A stretch of DNA of 64,000 nt from assembly GCA_001972305.1 (NCBI GenBank), contig BDDD01001453.1:45942-109941 (forward strand). Direction: 5' to 3'. Positions 59,232-64,000 of this stretch are shown here, piece by piece (positions within the stretch are counted from its first letter, which is position 1; every line of letters starts with the position of its first letter). Source of the stretch: Cephalotus follicularis. Its lineage: Eukaryota; Streptophyta; Magnoliopsida; Oxalidales; Cephalotaceae. Position numbers and translations under genes: made by a program. Below the pieces are notes generated by a model, which made no database searches, had not been told where the DNA came from, and was given only the letters and a program-made list of their open reading frames with translations.

Positions 59232-60364
59232 AGCATAAGTCAGGACCCACAATCCTCAAAGAAATTGGCTCGTTTTGAAACATCCACACGTGACCATGTC
59301 CTGGTGACTAAACATAGTCATTTTCTTCCAACACCTAGCACTGAAGTTTACATAGCAATTGTCATACGCGCGAGCTTTAGCTTTAGCTAACCGTCCACAA
59401 TATATCAAGGCCATTCAACAAGAATCATGGAAGGCCCACGTCAGGTCACTACCTTGTGTCCCGACGCTAAGACTTATTATTTCAACTTTGGAGGTACTTG
59501 GGTCTCACCAATTTTAGATTACCAAACCATTAATTAATTCATTGGTTATCTTAGCCAATTCCAATTAATTATGGTTTAGCGTGCATGACATGTTTGGACG
59601 ATCAATCTCATGCACCCTATGTCCAACATAAAAGTAAAATGGCTAGGCTAAGGACTAAAAACAATAAATGATCACAAGAGCCAACGGACTCGGTCTCCTA
59701 GGTGAACTATTTAAAACTAGTTTATTACAAAATGCACCATGCATACATAGCATTCGCTTGGTCTTGCAATCTCCTTTACCCTCCTCTTCAAGCTCCTTTG
59801 GCACTCTATCTTTCATTACATCCAATGTATAAAAGAAAAGAATACAAATTGAGGGAGAAGAGAATTCTATCCTAGAGAGAATTAAAAGATTAGGAGTTAT
59901 GGTGCACTTAGGGAACCTTATTACAGACCAATAAAACCCAAAATAATAATGCAATTTAAATTATCCACAAGAGAAACCAAAAGTTCGGTCAAGTCTCAAA
60001 CCTACCATAATGCATAAGATATTCAAACTAAATATATCCAATATGTAAATTTGAATAAACACAAAGAATTTTAATATTCAATGGCTTGTTAATATAATTT
60101 AATTAGTTGCCAAAAATTAAATATAACTCCCACTAGATTATTAAAAAAATCCAGCATCTGTTACTATAATTCCAAATTATTTAAATTTATGGTCCAACCA
60201 TTAAATTATATTCAAGTAATAATGAAATTTAAATATTAGTTATCAAACTATTATTATTATTCTCTAAGAATTAATTGCATTATATAAGTGAACTACGTGC
60301 ATATATGCATTAAATGTCTACTCAAACAGCCTAGTATGTGCTTGTCTAACCCATGCCTTAAAAA

Positions 60365-60660
60365 TGCCAATAACAGTGCAAAACCTGCACAGAAACTGAG
60401 CAGATTACACTGCAGGAAGCTTGCAGGAATTTATACAGGAAACTGTCAGTAACAATGCAAAATCTGCTAGTAACTATGTAAGAATTGCCAAAAACAGCTG
60501 TAGGAATTTCTACACTAAAACTGCAGTAAACTGCCTAAATTTTATGCCCATTAACTACGAGAAAATCTGCACTAAACAGTGCAGAAAATCTGTGCAGAAA
60601 TTACTGCACACACGTAGTTTTTACTGCATAAATTCTGATACCTAAAACCTAGTCCATTGA
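60365..60660. repeat. CTGCA/GCAGAAA-like degenerate repeat region
   Basis: Short motifs such as CTGCA, AACTGCAGTAA, GTGCAGAAA and AAATCTGC recur at 15-40 bp intervals. The pattern is loose, with no fixed period. It lies in the presumed M2 leader. Confidence 0.45.
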
Positions 60661-60852
60661 CCTCCTATGTCTCTGTTTATGATCCTAAACTGTACCTAGG
60701 ACTTTTAGAATGCCCCATGCATCATAAACAGCCCATGTACATGTCTTTGGATAAACAAATAATCCACTATTTGGTCAATTACACTAGTTCACCTAATTGG
60801 TCCAACCAATTGAATTAAACAATCCAATTGCATTATTTTTATAAAAAAAAAC

Positions 60853-63800
60853 TGTGACAACCCGGGTCCAATTTGGGTATTGGACTCTTTGCTTTTGGGA
60901 CTTGGAAAATTTTTCTTTTCTTTTGGAAAGTTGGGCCCTAGTGGTTTGGGCTGGTTGGGTTTTGGTTTGTTTGGTTTTGTTTTGGCTTCTCCCGTTTTGG
61001 CGCGTTGGCATTGGTGTTGAGGCTGCATGCAGATGGGTGTGGCAAGTTGAGTAAGCAATTTGCAGTGTTTCATCTTGTCAAGCACACAACCTTCACGTCA
61101 AGGCAGTATAGGCTGTAAGGAGCCGTTGTATCAGTTGTTGGTGCATGTTGATGCAAAAGTCCTTTCCTCAACAGTACCCCATATGTTGGAGCTTGATTTG
61201 TTGAAGGAAACGCTTTGAAATGCTCTGAGAAGGTGTGTTTAAGGGTTATCCCTACACAAGTGGAGTGAAAGAAGCTACAAAGGTCCAGGAGGTTGTTCTC
61301 CTGGGGACACTTCGACGCTCAAGTTAGGCAATGCACAGAGAATGTTTAGGTACTTTAGAGAGTAAAAATGGTGGACACAAGGTACTTTTGATTGTTAAAG
61401 TTGCCGACCTGAGTTATGTGTTTGATTATGATATTTATAGTGTCGAATTGTAACTGTCTGAGCATGAATCTCAGAGGTGATTGCTGTCCCCTAAGGAAAT
61501 GCCGCGGATCTCAGGATTTCCCTTATCTCCACCTGATTTTACGTAACTGCTTGCTGATTTTATGGAGGTAACTCCTTGAAATGCTGGTTGTCTTTTGGAC
61601 TTTATTTTGTGTAGGAGGAGGGGATCCTTTAAAAAACCACCGAGGATCTCTGCTGGGGTCCTCTGGAGCACGACCGAGGATCCTGCCTTTACTCTACTTA
61701 GTCTTAGAATGTTAGCTAATCTTAGCGCCATATTCTGTTGTGGATGAGGGGGATCCTCTGATGAAAAGCCGAGGATCTCGCTTGTTTTTCCTCTGGATGC
61801 CAAGGACATCATCTACTTCCTTAGCTGGAATTTAATGATCTTCCCCTGTCTTGTATCCATGTAAGCTTTAATTCACTTATGCACGTGGTAATGTCTGCAG
61901 AGGACGTGTGTCACTTTTATAGATATATTTTTTGCCGTAGCAGTGCCAGAAGTGCGTTGGTTGAGAGAGTTGTAAGTTCTCTATGCTTCTTTTTCTCTCT
62001 CTTTCGAGATTTCTGTGTTGAAGGCGTGTTTTGCAGAGAAGATCTAGGACCTTGAGTTTGTCGATGTGAGCTCTTCTTTCTTCGTCTTCTTTCCTCTATT
62101 AGTTTGGCTTGTGCGAGCTAAATCCCTCATTCGTGGTGGAGAAAGAGATGACGATGGTGATCATTGGGTGATCCGTGGTGGATCATTGAGTGTGTGGATG
62201 GTCAGGATGACTATCCGAGAAGACGATCATGCATGTAGGCTTCGTGCATGTTTTTCTCTGTTTTTGTATAGACTGTGCTAAGTCTGTGCTTGTTGTTGTT
62301 CTTGTAGCCGAGGAGCCGAGCGTGGATCCAGAGCTATAGGAGCGGTGGGGAGGTTTGTGGTTAAGTGGTGAGTGGAACATTCATTTCTTTTACCTTGAAC
62401 AATCGAGAGTTTTAAGCTTACTTTGTGTCCTCTGGTATATTCTTTCCATGGTGTCTTATTTCTGAGAGTTATTCCTTTCTCTAGTCTTGACATATTTCAG
62501 TTGATATTGATTTCCGAGCTGGTGTGCTTGATGTTTTGGGTGATGTTTTCCCCTTTATTTTATCATGTATATACATGTCATAACCTTTTTTATACCGTGT
62601 GTTATTGTTGGATTCTGGATGGTGGGTACCGAGGATATGGTGATGACCGAGCATGACTTGGTGAGGGCGAGTAAGGCGTGGGTTCCCCTCTCATAACTAC
62701 AGTGGCATTGGTCTATAGTGCTCTATAAGTGTGACTGCCCCCAGGTTCCTCTACCTGGATCCGCTCATTTATGTTGGCTATGATGGACGTGAGTGTGAGT
62801 ACAGCCGAGGATCCCTTCCTCTTCCCAATAGGCCTTGTAGGATGCTCTACTATGAGATTTCTGACGATGGATGGTTCGTGCGGTGATTCACCGACCTCTC
62901 GATTGATGTTCTTATATGCGATTGCTGACAAGGGTGGTGCCTTAGTGGTGATTCGCTGGCCCCTCAGTCGATGTTCGTGATCTGCTTGCCTCTCAGGAGC
63001 TGGGTTCGACATCGATCCGCCGACACCTCTGATGGAAGGCTGAGACATGTGGCTCTCTGTACCAGTATATGATAGTTGGGGCACCTCCTGTAAGCCTATG
63101 ATCTTCATCTCTAGTTCCGAGAACTGTGTGAGATTGCTGCCATGAAATTCGGCGCCAGCAAATGTATTTTGGATATGGTCGAGGTGATTTGGCCGAGGTT
63201 ACTTGGGTAACATGGAAGGTACCAGTGTTCCTCTGATCAATTGATCCTTGGAGTCTAAGATCATTTGTTAGGTCCTCGGGAAATTTGGTTTGGACACCTT
63301 GCTTTATCTTTTCTCTCTTGTTCTTATTTTCAGCATTATTGATGTTATATATATCTCTTGTTATGATATACTCCTAGTAGTCTGTTTGATTCTTGTTGAG
63401 TATCCTCGAGTGTGTGAACCGAGGTTATTGTTGGCCCAGTTGGGGCATAGCCTTTTGTTCTCGACGTTCAGTGTTCGTATGGGCCCTAAGGAATGCTTTC
63501 TTTCCCCTCTCACTAGTCTTTGGACTAATCCCCTCCCAGGTTGTTTTGCAGTTGAGGAAGTAGGTGAAGTTCTTCCTATCAGCAGACCAGCTTTTAAGGA
63601 ATTTTGTGAGGTAGACCGTGGGGCAGGCACCTCCCATAGCCTTCTCGGCTAGTTCTTCCTTCATGCATAGGGATATCTTGTTGGGTTATTTTTGTATCTC
63701 TTATGAACAGTCTGTGTATGATATCTTAATGAATATTGGTGTATGATATTCTTTTAATGGATGGTGATTTATCTTTTCCTCAGAATCTTTTATCTTTGAT

Positions 63801-64000
63801 GATGTTGAAGCTCAAGGTTGTGTGGACCTTAGTCAAGAGCTCCTGGGATGAGATAAGGATGTATGCTGGTGCTGGGGATAGTGGCCAGGCATGGGATCCA
63901 CCTTAGTTTACACCTTGGTGCATGGCAGGCTTCCTCAGCGGAAAGCCAGACCATGTTGGTTGTTGTCCAAGCATGTTTCGGGTCCTAGGGAAGTAGAAGG
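60853..64000. mobile_element. Unclassified 3.1-kb segment, possibly the start of a long gypsy LTR
   Basis: Homology to M2 ends by about 60852 and the next bases are TGTGACAACCCGGG, a gypsy-like LTR terminus. No primer site, polypurine tract or coding domain is visible to the window end. A CT-rich leader-like stretch (about 61985-62010) and a TTCTTGTAG splice-acceptor-like site near 62308 occur. Small reading frames here resemble nothing I know. It carries several copies of CCGAGGATC. It could be an LTR longer than 3 kb or unrelated intergenic DNA. Confidence 0.35.
61503..62813. repeat. CCGAGGATC motif set
   Basis: Four exact CCGAGGATC copies (61640, 61674, 61769, 62805) plus relatives such as GAGGGGATCCTT and GAGGGGGATCCTCTG, clustered at 61500-61780 and again near 62630-62810. 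A GGATCC palindrome core recurs. Confidence 0.65.

Larger units (their letters stand above)
10148..60852 (-). mobile_element. M2: Angela/BARE-like Ty1/copia element hosting all inner insertions
   Basis: Visible in two pieces: RT to gag to leader start at 10148-13496, and the rest of the 5' leader at 58950-about 60852. The break at 13496/58950 is flanked by ACAAC on both sides, and the flanks read through into a leader sequence matching that of P2 (ACAACC..AACACTTG). RNase H, the 3' LTR, the primer site and the 5' LTR are not in the window, having been displaced by S2 on one side and by the 60853 insertion on the other. It is the oldest layer by nesting, and broken with several breaks. Confidence 0.75.
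58950..60852 (-). other. M2 5' leader, outer part
   Basis: Resumes directly at the TSD ACAAC and matches P2's leader in order (CACAACACTTGATC, then CCTCCCACTATTCTAATC). Contains two clear hairpins (59062-59231). From about 60365 to 60660 it is rich in CTGCA/GCAGAAA-like short repeats. No primer site is seen before 60853. No coding signal. Confidence 0.7.

Noticed and set aside
60789-61085. Lysine- and proline-rich minus-strand reading frame (NKPKPNQPKPLGPNFPKEKK)
   Set aside because: Low-complexity composition, no recognisable domain, and it overlaps the presumed LTR start; most likely a chance frame.
62713-63108. 131-codon minus-strand reading frame as a possible host exon
   Set aside because: No domain recognised, no supporting splice sites or neighbouring exons, and opposite frames of similar length exist nearby.
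63290-63652. 120-codon plus-strand frame with hydrophobic N-terminus
   Set aside because: The hydrophobic start could suggest a membrane segment, but there is no homology I recognise and it sits in the unclassified repeat-like segment.
1-64000. tRNA or rRNA genes
   Set aside because: Only 11-12-bp tRNA-Met 3'-end matches (primer sites) were found; no full tRNA or rRNA was noticed by eye.

Overview
This window holds no host gene that I can recognise. It looks like heterochromatic intergenic DNA of a large flowering-plant genome. The evidence is a dense pile of two plant LTR-retrotransposon types: Ty1/copia elements of the Angela/BARE-1-like group and Ty3/gypsy chromoviruses of the Tekay/Del-like group. 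Every primer-binding site I found matches the 3' end of initiator tRNA-Met.

The layout is a Russian doll, resolved from TG..CA ends and 5-bp target-site duplications (TSDs). The outermost identifiable layer is a minus-strand copia element, M2. It is visible as RT-to-gag at about 10148-13496 and as 5' leader at about 58950-60852. Its leader is split by M1, another minus-strand copia element (13497-58949, TSD ACAAC). The left LTR of M1 is split by a plus-strand copia element, P2 (13607-26782, TSD ATGGA/ATGGG), and by a gypsy solo LTR, S1 (28525-31242, TSD GACAA). The 5' LTR of P2 is itself split by a short gypsy-type element, G3 (15187-18315, TSD GGGAG). The integrase region of M1 is split by a plus-strand copia element, P1 (33969-53138, TSD ATCCG). 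The leader of P1 is split by a minus-strand Tekay-like gypsy element, G1 (36526-46407, TSD ACCCA).

The left edge (1-10147) is probably a long gypsy LTR (S2) that landed in the RT region of M2. S2 was then invaded by a minus-strand Tekay-like element (G0, 1-5518, running off the left edge) and by an M1-type solo LTR (S0, 5951-8596). The right edge (60853-64000) begins like an LTR (TGTGACAACCC) but its far end is outside the window.

All coding regions are fossils, each with several breaks. By-eye LTR comparison agrees broadly with the nesting order. M1 and P1 are the most diverged (low 90s percent in the stretches I compared), P2 and G1 are around mid-90s, and G3 is very young (one difference in 217 bp of terminal repeat).

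The most interesting signals are non-coding. (1) The 5' leaders of the copia elements carry arrays of stem-loops whose loops are nearly constant while their stems differ but still pair. (2) A U5 stem-loop with loop TATGGGAT and compensating stems recurs in three different gypsy LTR families. (3) A CpG-rich palindrome, GCGTCGACGC, is scattered in clusters through LTRs and leaders of both copia and gypsy elements, with analogous but different palindromes in other elements.
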